A stretch of 64,000 nt of DNA from positions 248,001-312,000 of the forward strand of contig CAWFYV010000004.1 in the NCBI GenBank assembly GCA_963820185.1, written 5' to 3'. Under the pieces are notes generated by a model. That model saw only the letters and a program-made list of their open reading frames with translations, searched no databases and was not told where the DNA came from. Of this stretch, positions 51,782 through 60,769 are shown one piece after another; the stretch's first letter is position 1, and the number at the start of each line of letters is the position of its first letter. The position numbers and the translations under genes were made by a program. The DNA is from Aquilonibacter sp963820185 (GTDB taxonomy: Bacteria > Vulcanimicrobiota > Vulcanimicrobiia > Vulcanimicrobiales > Vulcanimicrobiaceae).

Positions 51782-54468
51782 AGCAATTCGTTATCGTGAT
51801 CGCCTGTGTGCTCGTTGCGCTAGCAGGTTCGAGCGCTCGCGCGCAGCAGTCCGGCGGTCCCGGTGATGCCGGTATCTATACGAGGACACTGCAAAACGGC
51901 TTGCAGGTCGTCGTGGTCGAGGATCACGCTGCCCCAGTCGCACAGACTGCGGTGTGGTACCACTTCGGCTCGCTCGATGAGACGGCCGGCAAAACCGGTC
52001 TCGCCCACGCGCTCGAACACATGATGTTCCGCGGCACGACGAACCTCAGCGCCGGCGGTCTCGACGATATCGTCGCACGCCTTGGAGCGCAAATGAACGG
52101 CGAGACCACGTACGACTACACGCAATTGTATCTGACGATGCCCTCGGACAAGGTGGATGTCGGCCTTGCGATCGAGTCCGATCGCATGCATAACGCGGCG
52201 ATGCGCCAAGCCGATTGGAGCGTCGAGCGCGGTGCGGTATTGAACGAACTCCAGGGTGACGAGGGTTCACCGTTCTTTGTCTTGCTGCAAAAAGTTCGAG
52301 CAGCCGCGTATCCCGATCAAGCCAACGGCCGCACGCCGGTCGGCTACATCACCGACGTCCAACATGCGAGCGCCGCCGACATCGCGAAGTACTATCACGA
52401 ATGGTACGCGCCCAACAATGCAACGCTGGTCGTAGCGGGCGACGTCAATCATGCGGTCATTTTTCAAAAAGCCGAACACTACTTCGGCGCGATTCCCCGC
52501 AAGACGCTCCCGCGACGCACGGAGGTGCACCCGACCGCCGTGGACCACACCGTCACGGTGACGTCGGATCTCCCGTTTCCGTTCGCGATCGTCGATCTTG
52601 CGTATGCAGTGCCCGGCGACACCGAAGCCGGCGAACCCGCGATCGACGCGCTCAGCGGATTGATCGAGAATCAACTTTCGCCGTTCTACGCGGCGCTCGT
52701 GCAGACCAACATTGCGCTCGCGCTGCAGTCCCAGGAGGATACGCAACTCAAAGGCGGCCTGATGCACGTGTACATCGTCGTGAACCCGGGTCATACCGCC
52801 GATGAAGCGATTCGTGTTTTTCAGGATACGATGACGCAGACGCTTGCCAGCGGCTTTGCACCCGATCTGGTTGAGGCAGCGAAGCGTGTGACAATCGCCG
52901 ATCGCCTGTATTCGGGCGACTCGGTCGATGGCATGGCAGGTCTCGCCGGCTACACCTACGGCGTCGTGGGCGAGCGCGTAAGCGACGAAGACAATCGCCT
53001 CGCCGCGCTCGATGGGCCGTCGATGCTCGCAATTGCGCGCAAGTACCTGAGCCAACCGACCGTCATCGGACGCGTCGATCCCAATGCGCAGCCACCGCGC
53101 GGGAGCTCGGACAAGAGCGACGCGGCAATCAGCGACGACTTTTCCAAACGCGTGCCCAACGGCCCGATCGTCGAACCGGCGGCACTGCGCGCTGCGGTGC
53201 GCACGCCGACGACGGCGCGCAGCTCGCTCAATCCGACCAGCTTCACACTCTCCAACGGCATCCACGTGCTCGTCCAACAAAAGCCCGATCGCTCTACCTT
53301 CGTGCTCGCCGGAAACACCGATGGCTCCGCCGCGTTCGCCGCACCAGGCAAAGAAGGCATCGGCGATCTCGCTTCGACGCTCGCGAACTACGGCAGCGCC
53401 CAGTATCCGTTTGCGGCGCGGCGCAAAGCGATCGACATGATGGGTGCCGAGGTTGAGAACGGACAGCGCTTCAATGCGCGCGGCCTCGCGCGGGATTTTC
53501 CTAAGATCGTGGCTATTCTCGCCGACGGGCAGATGCACCCGACTTTTGCCGAACCCTGGTTCTCGCTCGAGCGCGATCAACTCGCCAATAGCTTGCAATC
53601 GACCGCCACGATTTCGGGCGTGATGATCGATCGTGCGTATCTGCGCCTGCTCGCGTCGCCAAACGATCCCACGTTGCGCAACGCGAGTCAAACGACCGTC
53701 GGCGGCATCACGCAAGCCGATCTGCTCGCCTACACCCAGAATTATTGGCGACCCGATCTCACGACGATTGCGGTGGTCGGCGACGTGACGCCCGATCAAG
53801 TACGCACCGTACTCGAGAACGCGTTTGGAAGTTGGGCCGCTCACGGCCCCAAGCCAAATGCGGAAGCGATGGCCTTCCCGGCGGCGCATTCCGGGCACGA
53901 CTACATCGGCACCGATGCCTCGCAAGTCTACGTGCGCATCGGTCAGCCGGCGGTGAGCCGCAACAATCCCGACTACGACACCTTTCTCGTGCTCAATCAG
54001 ATCCTTGGGGCCGGCGGCGCATTTGAGTCGCGCTTGTGGCAAGAGATGCGCCAAAAGCGCGGGCTGGTCTACAGCGTCACAAGCTCGGTCGATGCCGGTC
54101 GCGATCGCGGCGATTTCAAGGTCGAGATCGATGCGCCGGCGAGTCGCGTGGTCGAAGCGGTCGCATTCGTACGTGCGCAGTTCGTCACGCTGCAAACGCA
54201 CCCGGTGACGCAGACGGAACTCGCCGACGCGAAACTGCGTCTGGTCAGCAACGCGCTGTTGGATGAAGGCTCGGCGGACGGCCAAGCGCGGCAATTGCTC
54301 GACATCGGCACGAACGGCTTGCCGCTCGAATACTACCGTACGCTCAACGATCGCTTCGCGAACATCACGGCCGCCGATGTCGAGCGCGTTGCGAAGAAGT
54401 ACCTCGATCCGACCGCACTGGTGGAAATCTACGCTGGCCCGCCGGGTCCATGGGCGCGAGGTTTTTAA
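51778..54468 (+). CDS. Secreted M16-family zinc metallopeptidase, two-module
   Basis: 896 aa with signal peptide (about 1-23). The N-terminal module has the inverted zinc motif HALEHMMFRG; the second half (from about 490) repeats the fold but lacks H-x-x-E-H, so it is the inactive partner, as in pitrilysin-type proteins. Probably degrades short peptides in the periplasm. GTG start. Confidence 0.92.
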   Translation: MKQFVIVIACVLVALAGSSARAQQSGGPGDAGIYTRTLQNGLQVVVVEDHAAPVAQTAVWYHFGSLDETAGKTGLAHALEHMMFRGTTNLSAGGLDDIVARLGAQMNGETTYDYTQLYLTMPSDKVDVGLAIESDRMHNAAMRQADWSVERGAVLNELQGDEGSPFFVLLQKVRAAAYPDQANGRTPVGYITDVQHASAADIAKYYHEWYAPNNATLVVAGDVNHAVIFQKAEHYFGAIPRKTLPRRTEVHPTAVDHTVTVTSDLPFPFAIVDLAYAVPGDTEAGEPAIDALSGLIENQLSPFYAALVQTNIALALQSQEDTQLKGGLMHVYIVVNPGHTADEAIRVFQDTMTQTLASGFAPDLVEAAKRVTIADRLYSGDSVDGMAGLAGYTYGVVGERVSDEDNRLAALDGPSMLAIARKYLSQPTVIGRVDPNAQPPRGSSDKSDAAISDDFSKRVPNGPIVEPAALRAAVRTPTTARSSLNPTSFTLSNGIHVLVQQKPDRSTFVLAGNTDGSAAFAAPGKEGIGDLASTLANYGSAQYPFAARRKAIDMMGAEVENGQRFNARGLARDFPKIVAILADGQMHPTFAEPWFSLERDQLANSLQSTATISGVMIDRAYLRLLASPNDPTLRNASQTTVGGITQADLLAYTQNYWRPDLTTIAVVGDVTPDQVRTVLENAFGSWAAHGPKPNAEAMAFPAAHSGHDYIGTDASQVYVRIGQPAVSRNNPDYDTFLVLNQILGAGGAFESRLWQEMRQKRGLVYSVTSSVDAGRDRGDFKVEIDAPASRVVEAVAFVRAQFVTLQTHPVTQTELADAKLRLVSNALLDEGSADGQARQLLDIGTNGLPLEYYRTLNDRFANITAADVERVAKKYLDPTALVEIYAGPPGPWARGF

Positions 54469-54469
54469 C

Positions 54470-55915
54470 ATGACGGCAACCCTCCCGGCCTATGACGCCC
54501 CGTATCTGTGGATCGCGGGCGAACGCATCGGTGCCGCGAAGCGCAAGACGCGGCCGGTTATCAATCCGGCGACTGGCGAGACCCTCGCCGACTTGCCCAT
54601 CGCAACCGATGAAGATCTGCGGCGCGCGCTTGCGACCGCGGCGGCGGGGTTTGCGCGCTGGCGTGCAGTCAGCGCCTACGATCGCGCGGTCGTCATGCAT
54701 CGCGCCGCGGCACTGCTGCGCGAGCGCGCCGAGGCGATTGCACGAACGATGACGCTGGAACAAGGCAAGGTGCTTGCCGAATCGCGACTTGAGGTTGGCG
54801 CTGCAGCCGATATCATCGACTGGTCAGCTGAGGAGGGACGTCGTGCGTACGGACGCGTGGTCCCCTCGCGCTCGCCGGCAATTCGGCAGATCGTGATGCG
54901 GGATCCGGTCGGCGTCGTCGCTGCATTCACGCCATGGAATTTCCCAGCGCTGACCCCGGCGCGAAAACTCGCCGGCTCGCTCGGTGCAGGGTGTTCGATC
55001 ATCATCAAACCCGCCGAGGAGACGCCGGGCACGGCACTCGCGCTGCTCCAAGCGCTGCTCGACGCCGGCTTGCCCGAAGATGCAGCGCAGATGGTCTTCG
55101 GTGATCCGGCGCACATCTCCGAAACGTTGATCGCTTCGCCGATCGTGCGCAAAATTTCGTTCACCGGCTCGACTGCGGTCGGTAAGCAGCTCGCCGCACT
55201 CGCTGCGCGAGGCATTAAACGCGCGACGCTCGAGCTCGGTGGCCATGCACCCGTCGTCATCACCAACAAAGCCGACCTCGATCGCACGCTTACGCTCTCC
55301 GTCGGCTTCAAGTACCGCAATGCGGGGCAAGTCTGCGTCTCGCCGTCGCGCTTCTTGGTGCAAGAGGGCATCTATGACGAATTCGCGTCACGCTTTGTCA
55401 GTGAGACGAAGAAGATCCGCGTCGCAAGCGGACTCGAAGCGGACGCGCAGATGGGATCGCTCGCCAACGAACGGCGGCGCACGTCGATTCACGGCATGGT
55501 GGAAGACGCCGCTGCGCACGGAGCGCAGGTACAGACCGGCGGCACGCTCTACGACACGCCCGGCTTCTTCTATCCGCCAACGGTGCTCACCGATATTCCG
55601 CTCGATGCGAAAATTCTCAACGAAGAACCCTTCGGGCCCGTAGCCGCCATTTCGAAATTCCAGACGATCGAGGACGCGATTAGCGAGGCAAATCGGCTAC
55701 CCTACGGGCTAGCTGCGTATTGCTTCACGCAAGACGTCTCCGAGCACATCGCGCTCACGAACGGCATCGAGGCCGGCATGATCGGCGTCAATCACTTCGG
55801 GATCTCGATGGCTGAGATTCCGTTCGGCGGCGTCAAAGAATCGGGATACGGCTCAGAGGGCGGAACCGAAGGCGTCGACGGTTATCTCGTTACCAAATCG
55901 GTGACGACCACCTAA
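54470..55915 (+). CDS. NAD(P)-dependent aldehyde dehydrogenase, succinate-semialdehyde type
   Basis: 481 aa. NAD site FTGSTAVGKQ, LELGGHAPVVI with the general-base Glu, and catalytic Cys in NAGQVCVSPSRF. Most like GabD-type enzymes. It begins 1 base after the peptidase stop. Substrate inferred. Confidence 0.9.
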   Translation: MTATLPAYDAPYLWIAGERIGAAKRKTRPVINPATGETLADLPIATDEDLRRALATAAAGFARWRAVSAYDRAVVMHRAAALLRERAEAIARTMTLEQGKVLAESRLEVGAAADIIDWSAEEGRRAYGRVVPSRSPAIRQIVMRDPVGVVAAFTPWNFPALTPARKLAGSLGAGCSIIIKPAEETPGTALALLQALLDAGLPEDAAQMVFGDPAHISETLIASPIVRKISFTGSTAVGKQLAALAARGIKRATLELGGHAPVVITNKADLDRTLTLSVGFKYRNAGQVCVSPSRFLVQEGIYDEFASRFVSETKKIRVASGLEADAQMGSLANERRRTSIHGMVEDAAAHGAQVQTGGTLYDTPGFFYPPTVLTDIPLDAKILNEEPFGPVAAISKFQTIEDAISEANRLPYGLAAYCFTQDVSEHIALTNGIEAGMIGVNHFGISMAEIPFGGVKESGYGSEGGTEGVDGYLVTKSVTTT

Positions 55916-55918
55916 CGA

Positions 55919-56758
55919 TTACGGCTTGCACTGATTCGTGACGTCGAGCACGGTCTGCGTGAGCGCATTCTCTGCGCGCGCGGTCGCCACTTGATTCTCT
56001 TCAATACCCAAGTAAAATCGGCCAATCGGGTTGTTGGCCGAGAGACCGGTCGCCTTTTGCGAAATCGCCGGATCGGTATCCATGGTTGGATCCTGCACCC
56101 TCGCGGTCGTCGCCGGCCCACGCAGAATATCTTGGAAGCTCACATCCTGATCGCCGACGGTGGCGGTTACAGTCTGGTTCCCAAGCTTCTCGTCGAGGAC
56201 GTGTTGCGTATTGTCGCCATGCGCAATGAGATCTTGCAAATCGAACGTCGCAGCGAGCCCGTAGATGTCGTTGAGATTCTTGCGTTGCTGATCCGCAACG
56301 GCTTGCAACTCCGCTTTTAACTTCAGCGCTTGCACATCTTGCTCGGTCTTTGGAACGGCGGGGAAACGCTGCGGATCGGCCAGCAGAGCATCGATCACCT
56401 GCAGGTTGTGCACGATGGCTTCAGCCAGCCGCGCCAGCTTCCGGACCGAAAGGATCATCGCGGGGTTGTCCTGGTTGTGCACGTCAGCCGGCGCAAGCAC
56501 CTGATGGATCTGGAGTTGATCGAATTGGTGGCCGGCAATGCTGTTGTCGACCCATGCCTTGCCAAAATCGACGAGCACCGGTTTGGTCGCCTCCACGATT
56601 CGATCGTTGCTCTGCAATCCTGAAACCGTGGAAAACACCATGTCGGTCAACGTCCGGCAGAGTGGCGTCGATTTCACGGTGATGATCGTCTTGAGCGGCG
56701 GCGCGCTCGGCAACGGCGTGACCTGCGCGACCACGACGGCCAAAAGTAGAGGGAGCAC
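55919..56758 (-). CDS. Secreted protein of unknown family, copy 1
   Basis: 279 aa. A short signal peptide (about 1-20) and a mostly helical mature part; one Cys near the N-terminus (TPLCRTL) and one near the C-terminus (NQCKP) could form a disulfide. DPTMDTDPAISQKATG, NLQVIDALLADPQRFP and AVADQQRKNLNDIYGLA are shared with the next gene. I do not recognise the family. Confidence 0.75.
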   Translation of the reverse strand: MLPLLLAVVVAQVTPLPSAPPLKTIITVKSTPLCRTLTDMVFSTVSGLQSNDRIVEATKPVLVDFGKAWVDNSIAGHQFDQLQIHQVLAPADVHNQDNPAMILSVRKLARLAEAIVHNLQVIDALLADPQRFPAVPKTEQDVQALKLKAELQAVADQQRKNLNDIYGLAATFDLQDLIAHGDNTQHVLDEKLGNQTVTATVGDQDVSFQDILRGPATTARVQDPTMDTDPAISQKATGLSANNPIGRFYLGIEENQVATARAENALTQTVLDVTNQCKP

Positions 56759-56790
56759 GGTCCCTCCTTTGGCACGCGCTACATATGGGC

Positions 56791-57633
56791 CTACTTACAC
56801 TGATTCACGACTTGGAGGATGGTCTGCGAGAGCTCGCTTTCAGTTTGGGCCGTCGCCTGCTGCTCTTCCACCACGCCGACATAGAAGCGCATGATTGGGC
56901 TGTTGGCGAGCGCGCCGAGTGATTTCTGCGAGATCGCCGGATCGGTATCGACCGTTGGGTCTTTCGCACTTCCGATCCGCCCGCGTTCGGGACCGCTGAT
57001 GACGTCTTGGAAACTGACGTCTTGATCGTTGTGGCTCACTTGCCCGCTACTTCCCCCGCCATTGATGGCGCCTTGGGTACCATCGCCATGCGCGATGAGA
57101 TCTTGCATGTTGAACGTGTCGGCGAGCCCGTAGAGGACGTTGAGGCTCTTGCGCTGCTGATCTGCAACGGCTTGCAACTGTGCTTTCAAAAGCGCGGCTT
57201 CGCGATCGGCATCGGTCTTCGGATCGGCCGGAAAGCGCTGCGGATCGTCGAGCATATTGTCGATGATCTGCAGATTGTGTACCAGGCCCGCGGCGACCTT
57301 ATAGAGGTGCTGGCCGGCCAGGATCAATCCGGCGTTATCCACGTTGTGCGTGCCGCCCGGCGCGTTGCCCCACTGCGCTTGCAGCTGATCGAACTTCTCA
57401 CCGGCGAGGCTGTTGGGCGCCCAGGCCTGGGCCATGTCCACCAGCATCGGTTTCGAAGATTCGACGATCCTGTCGTCGATCTGCAAACCTTGGACCGTGT
57501 GCAAAACCGTAGTCGTCAGCGTCGAGCATATCGGCCCTGACTTGACGGTCGTAATGGTCTTGAGCGGGGGCGTTGCGCTCGGGGCCGGCGCAGCCTGAGC
57601 GACGGTTACGGCAAGAAGCACAAGGTGAAGCAC
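56791..57633 (-). CDS. Secreted protein of unknown family, copy 2
   Basis: 280 aa, paralogue of the neighbour 32 bases downstream. The same layout: signal peptide, GPICSTL cysteine, NLQIIDNMLDDPQRFP, AVADQQRKSLNVLYGLA, DPTVDTDPAISQKSLG, ending VNQCK. The pair shares both cysteines and the central helices while loops differ. Likely envelope proteins; function unknown. Confidence 0.75.
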   Translation of the reverse strand: MLHLVLLAVTVAQAAPAPSATPPLKTITTVKSGPICSTLTTTVLHTVQGLQIDDRIVESSKPMLVDMAQAWAPNSLAGEKFDQLQAQWGNAPGGTHNVDNAGLILAGQHLYKVAAGLVHNLQIIDNMLDDPQRFPADPKTDADREAALLKAQLQAVADQQRKSLNVLYGLADTFNMQDLIAHGDGTQGAINGGGSSGQVSHNDQDVSFQDVISGPERGRIGSAKDPTVDTDPAISQKSLGALANSPIMRFYVGVVEEQQATAQTESELSQTILQVVNQCK

Positions 57634-57659
57634 AAAGCCTCCTATTGCATCATCGTACC

Positions 57660-58790
57660 TTAAACGTAGTCCTTGACGTAGGCTGTGACACGCTTGATGC
57701 CCTCGCGCACCTTTTCCAGCGGCGCGACCCAGCTCAAGCGCAGCCAGCCTTCGAAGGCGTCACCGAAGGCAATCCCAGGAATCGCCAACACGTCGCACTC
57801 GTCGATCAACTGCATCGCCGCGTCGTACGAGGTTACACCCTGCGGAAGCTTGACGCACGCGTAAAAACTTCCGTCCACCGGGATGAAGTGCAGTTTGCTC
57901 GCCTTGAGCGCTTCGGTGACGCCGGCCCATTGCGCGCGATACCACGAAACGTGTTCGTGGACGCCGGTGAGCTCGGTGAAGATATGCATCGCCACCTGTT
58001 GCGCGAATGCATCCGCGCACGACGTGATCCACGCGTGCGTCTTGATCGCATTCTCAACAAATGCTTCCGGGCCGATGATCCACCCCAATCGCAGGCCGGT
58101 GAGCGCATTGCTCTTGCTCACCGAATTCGTGACGACCGTGTGCGGATAGCGTTCGCCGAGAAACGCCTCATCATCGACGAAGCTCTGTTCGCGATAGATC
58201 TCGTCGTGGATCAGCCAGATCGGCTCGCCGCTGCGCGCTTCGAGCGCATCGACCAAGATCTGCGCCTGCGCATTGCGCAGCACACGGCCGGTCGGGTTGT
58301 TCGGCGAACAGATCACAATTGCGCGCGTGCGCTCGCCGATTGCCTCCAAGATGCGACCGGCGTCGATCGCAAAGTCGTCGGCTTCATCCATCGCGACCCC
58401 GCGCACCGGAATGCCTTCCAGCCGTGCCATCTTTACATAGGACGGGAACGTCGGTTCCACGACCAACAGCTCGTCGCGCACCGGATCGAGCAGCGTCTTG
58501 ATCGTCACGTACATCGCTTCTTGCGAGCCCGTCGTAACGCAAACATTCGCCGCATCGTGCATGCCGGGATAATCGTAGTGACGCGCGATCGCTTCGCGCA
58601 ACGCCGGATCGCCGGCGTTGGGCGTGTAGCGAATGCCGTGCGCCTCAACATACCGCATTGCGTACGCGAAGTGTTCCGGATTCGGCATTAGCGACGGTTC
58701 GCCCAGGCCAAGGTCGATCGAACTTGCACGCCGGTGCGATGCGACGCGGCGAATCATCGAGCTTTCGATCTCGAGGACCCGAGGGTTCAC
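57660..58790 (-). CDS. Class I/II aminotransferase, probable N-succinyl-DAP (DapC-like)
   Basis: 376 aa PLP enzyme. SPNNPTG, the PLP-lysine region NSVSKSNALTGLRLGW and the C-terminal LRLSW are intact. GTG start overlaps dapD by 4 bases; DapD makes the precursor of its presumed substrate in lysine/DAP synthesis, which supports DapC over other aminotransferases. Confidence 0.85.
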   Translation of the reverse strand: MNPRVLEIESSMIRRVASHRRASSIDLGLGEPSLMPNPEHFAYAMRYVEAHGIRYTPNAGDPALREAIARHYDYPGMHDAANVCVTTGSQEAMYVTIKTLLDPVRDELLVVEPTFPSYVKMARLEGIPVRGVAMDEADDFAIDAGRILEAIGERTRAIVICSPNNPTGRVLRNAQAQILVDALEARSGEPIWLIHDEIYREQSFVDDEAFLGERYPHTVVTNSVSKSNALTGLRLGWIIGPEAFVENAIKTHAWITSCADAFAQQVAMHIFTELTGVHEHVSWYRAQWAGVTEALKASKLHFIPVDGSFYACVKLPQGVTSYDAAMQLIDECDVLAIPGIAFGDAFEGWLRLSWVAPLEKVREGIKRVTAYVKDYV

Positions 58791-59608
58791 ACCGGCACCT
58801 CGAGGTCGCGTAATGCCGCGTTGAGCGAGGTCTTTTGATCGGTCGACTCGCTGCGCGTACCGATGATCAGCGCGCACGGCACGCCGTACACACCAGCCGG
58901 AAACGTTTTGGGGATTGTACCGGGGATCACGACCGCGCGGGGAGGCACGCGGCCTTTGGTCGTTGCCGGCATCGCTCCGCGTACGTCGACGATCGGCGTA
59001 CTGGCGGTGAGCACGACGCCCGCGCCCAGCACCGCTTCGCGCTCGACGCGCACGCCCTCGACCACGATGCAGCGCGAGCCGATGAACGCGCCATCTTCAA
59101 TAATAACCGGGGTGGCTTGCGGTGGTTCGAGCACGCCGCCGATTCCGACGCCGCCCGAGAGGTGCACGCCTTTACCGATCTGTGCACACGAGCCGACGGT
59201 CGCCCACGTATCGACCATCGTGCCCTCATCGACGTACGCACCGATGTTGACGAAGCCCGGCATCAAGATCGCCCCACGCCCGAGGAAGCTTCCGTAGCGC
59301 GCCACGCCCGGCGGCACACAGCGCACGCCGAGCTTCTTATAATTGCGCTTGAGCGGCAGCTTGTCGAAGAACTCTAGAGCGTGCCCATCGCCGATCGGCC
59401 CAACCTCGCGCCGTGCAAAATACAGGAGAATCGCTTGCTTGATCCAGACGTTGACAACCCAGTCGTCGCCTTCGGGCTGCGCGACACGCAACCGGCCTTC
59501 ATCGAGCGCCTCGATGACCGCATCGATGGCGTCTCCCTCACGACCGCGCACATCGCCATTGCCGTTCGCAAGCGCTTCGATGCGCTCGCGGAGTTTCTCA
59601 ATCTTCAT
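58787..59608 (-). CDS. dapD: 2,3,4,5-tetrahydropyridine-2,6-dicarboxylate N-succinyltransferase
   Basis: 273 aa. Hexapeptide-repeat trimer: VRCVPPGVARYGSFLGRGA, MPGFVNIGAYVDEGTMVDTW and GIGGVLEPPQATPVIIEDG are diagnostic. Succinylase branch of lysine/meso-DAP synthesis. The ATG at 59608 sets the N-terminus MKIEKLRERIEAL. Divergent from the dehydrogenase gene. Confidence 0.95.
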   Translation of the reverse strand: MKIEKLRERIEALANGNGDVRGREGDAIDAVIEALDEGRLRVAQPEGDDWVVNVWIKQAILLYFARREVGPIGDGHALEFFDKLPLKRNYKKLGVRCVPPGVARYGSFLGRGAILMPGFVNIGAYVDEGTMVDTWATVGSCAQIGKGVHLSGGVGIGGVLEPPQATPVIIEDGAFIGSRCIVVEGVRVEREAVLGAGVVLTASTPIVDVRGAMPATTKGRVPPRAVVIPGTIPKTFPAGVYGVPCALIIGTRSESTDQKTSLNAALRDLEVPV

Positions 59609-59645
59609 GCCGGGCGTACCGTTACGCCTCGGCGAAGGGGCTTTC

Positions 59646-60674
59646 ATGCTCGCATACCGCCTCTTTGACGACGGACCCCGCCTGATCGATGACGCGCCGA
59701 TCCCCGAGCCACGCGAAGGCGAAGTCTTGATCAAAGTCGCGGGCGCCGGCGCCTGTCACTCCGACCTCCACGTGATCGCCGCAACGGCTGCAGGCAACTG
59801 CTTCTTCAAGCCACCGTACACACTCGGGCACGAGAGTACCGGCTGGGTCGCAGCGATCGGCGCCGGCGTGCAACGGGTCGCACCCGGCGACAAGGTCGCG
59901 GTGTATTGCGCGCTCGGTTGCGGAAAGTGCCGCACGTGTCTGGCCGGCTTCGAAAGTTACTGCATGCGCCAACGCACGGTGAACGCGTGTGGACTCGGCG
60001 TCGACGGCGGCATGGCGGAATACATGCTCGTGCCGGCGGAGCGCTATCTTATTCCGCTCGGCGATCTGGATCCGATTGAAGCAGCGCCGCTCACCGACGC
60101 GGGCATGACGCCGTACCATGCGATCAATCGCTCGCGCGCGCTCCTGACGCCCGACGCAACGGTCGTCGTCATCGGCATCGGTGGGCTGGGCCATCTTGCG
60201 CTGCAGATTCTGCGCTCGACGAGCGCCGTGCGCGTGATCGCGATCGATATCTCCGACCAGAAACTGGCGCTGGCGAAAGAACTCGGTGCGGATGCAACCG
60301 TACGCGCGGGCGAGAACGCGCTGCGCGAAGCAATGGAGTTGTTGCACGGCGAGCAAGCCGACGTCGTGCTGGATTTTGTCGGAATACAATCGACGATCGA
60401 CCTCGGCCGCAAGCTGGTTCGTCCCGGCGGCGATTTCACGATCGTCGGCCTCGGCGGCGGCACGATGACCTACGGGCAAGGACGGACCGCGCCCGGCGTG
60501 CGCGTCTTCACGCCATACTTTGGCGGCATCGGCGAGATGCGCGAATTGATCGCACTCGCAGCGCGCGGCGGCGTTCACGCGCACGTCACCCGCTACGCGC
60601 TCAAAGATGCCGCGCAAGCCTATCAAGCATTGCACGATGGACAGGTCGAGGGGCGGGCCGTAATCTGCCCTTAA
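59646..60674 (+). CDS. Zinc-dependent alcohol dehydrogenase (MDR family)
   Basis: 342 aa. Catalytic zinc ligands in GACHSDLHV, LGHESTGWV; structural zinc cysteines in CGKCRTCLAGFESYC; NAD loop GIGGLGHLALQ. Substrate unknown; close in feel to Adh/NDMA-independent dehydrogenases of high-GC bacteria. Confidence 0.92.
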   Translation: MLAYRLFDDGPRLIDDAPIPEPREGEVLIKVAGAGACHSDLHVIAATAAGNCFFKPPYTLGHESTGWVAAIGAGVQRVAPGDKVAVYCALGCGKCRTCLAGFESYCMRQRTVNACGLGVDGGMAEYMLVPAERYLIPLGDLDPIEAAPLTDAGMTPYHAINRSRALLTPDATVVVIGIGGLGHLALQILRSTSAVRVIAIDISDQKLALAKELGADATVRAGENALREAMELLHGEQADVVLDFVGIQSTIDLGRKLVRPGGDFTIVGLGGGTMTYGQGRTAPGVRVFTPYFGGIGEMRELIALAARGGVHAHVTRYALKDAAQAYQALHDGQVEGRAVICP

Positions 60675-60712
60675 GGCCGCTAGGCCACACTTCCCACGGG
60701 GTAAGATTAGCG

Positions 60713-60742
60713 GGCGGAAGCGCGAATTAGAGCGCTCCCGCC
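60713..60742 (+). repeat. Hairpin upstream of transketolase
   Basis: Arms 60713-60723 and 60732-60742 pair at 10 of 11 positions. No T run follows, so it is more likely a leader hairpin of the transketolase mRNA than a terminator. Confidence 0.4.
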
Positions 60743-60769
60743 TCTCCACTCGAGCAGAAGGAGCCTGTC

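Noticed and set aside
52267..54471. 734-residue open frame on the minus strand
   Set aside because: Antisense to the M16 peptidase, which has clear motifs; the minus-strand product has shadow composition.
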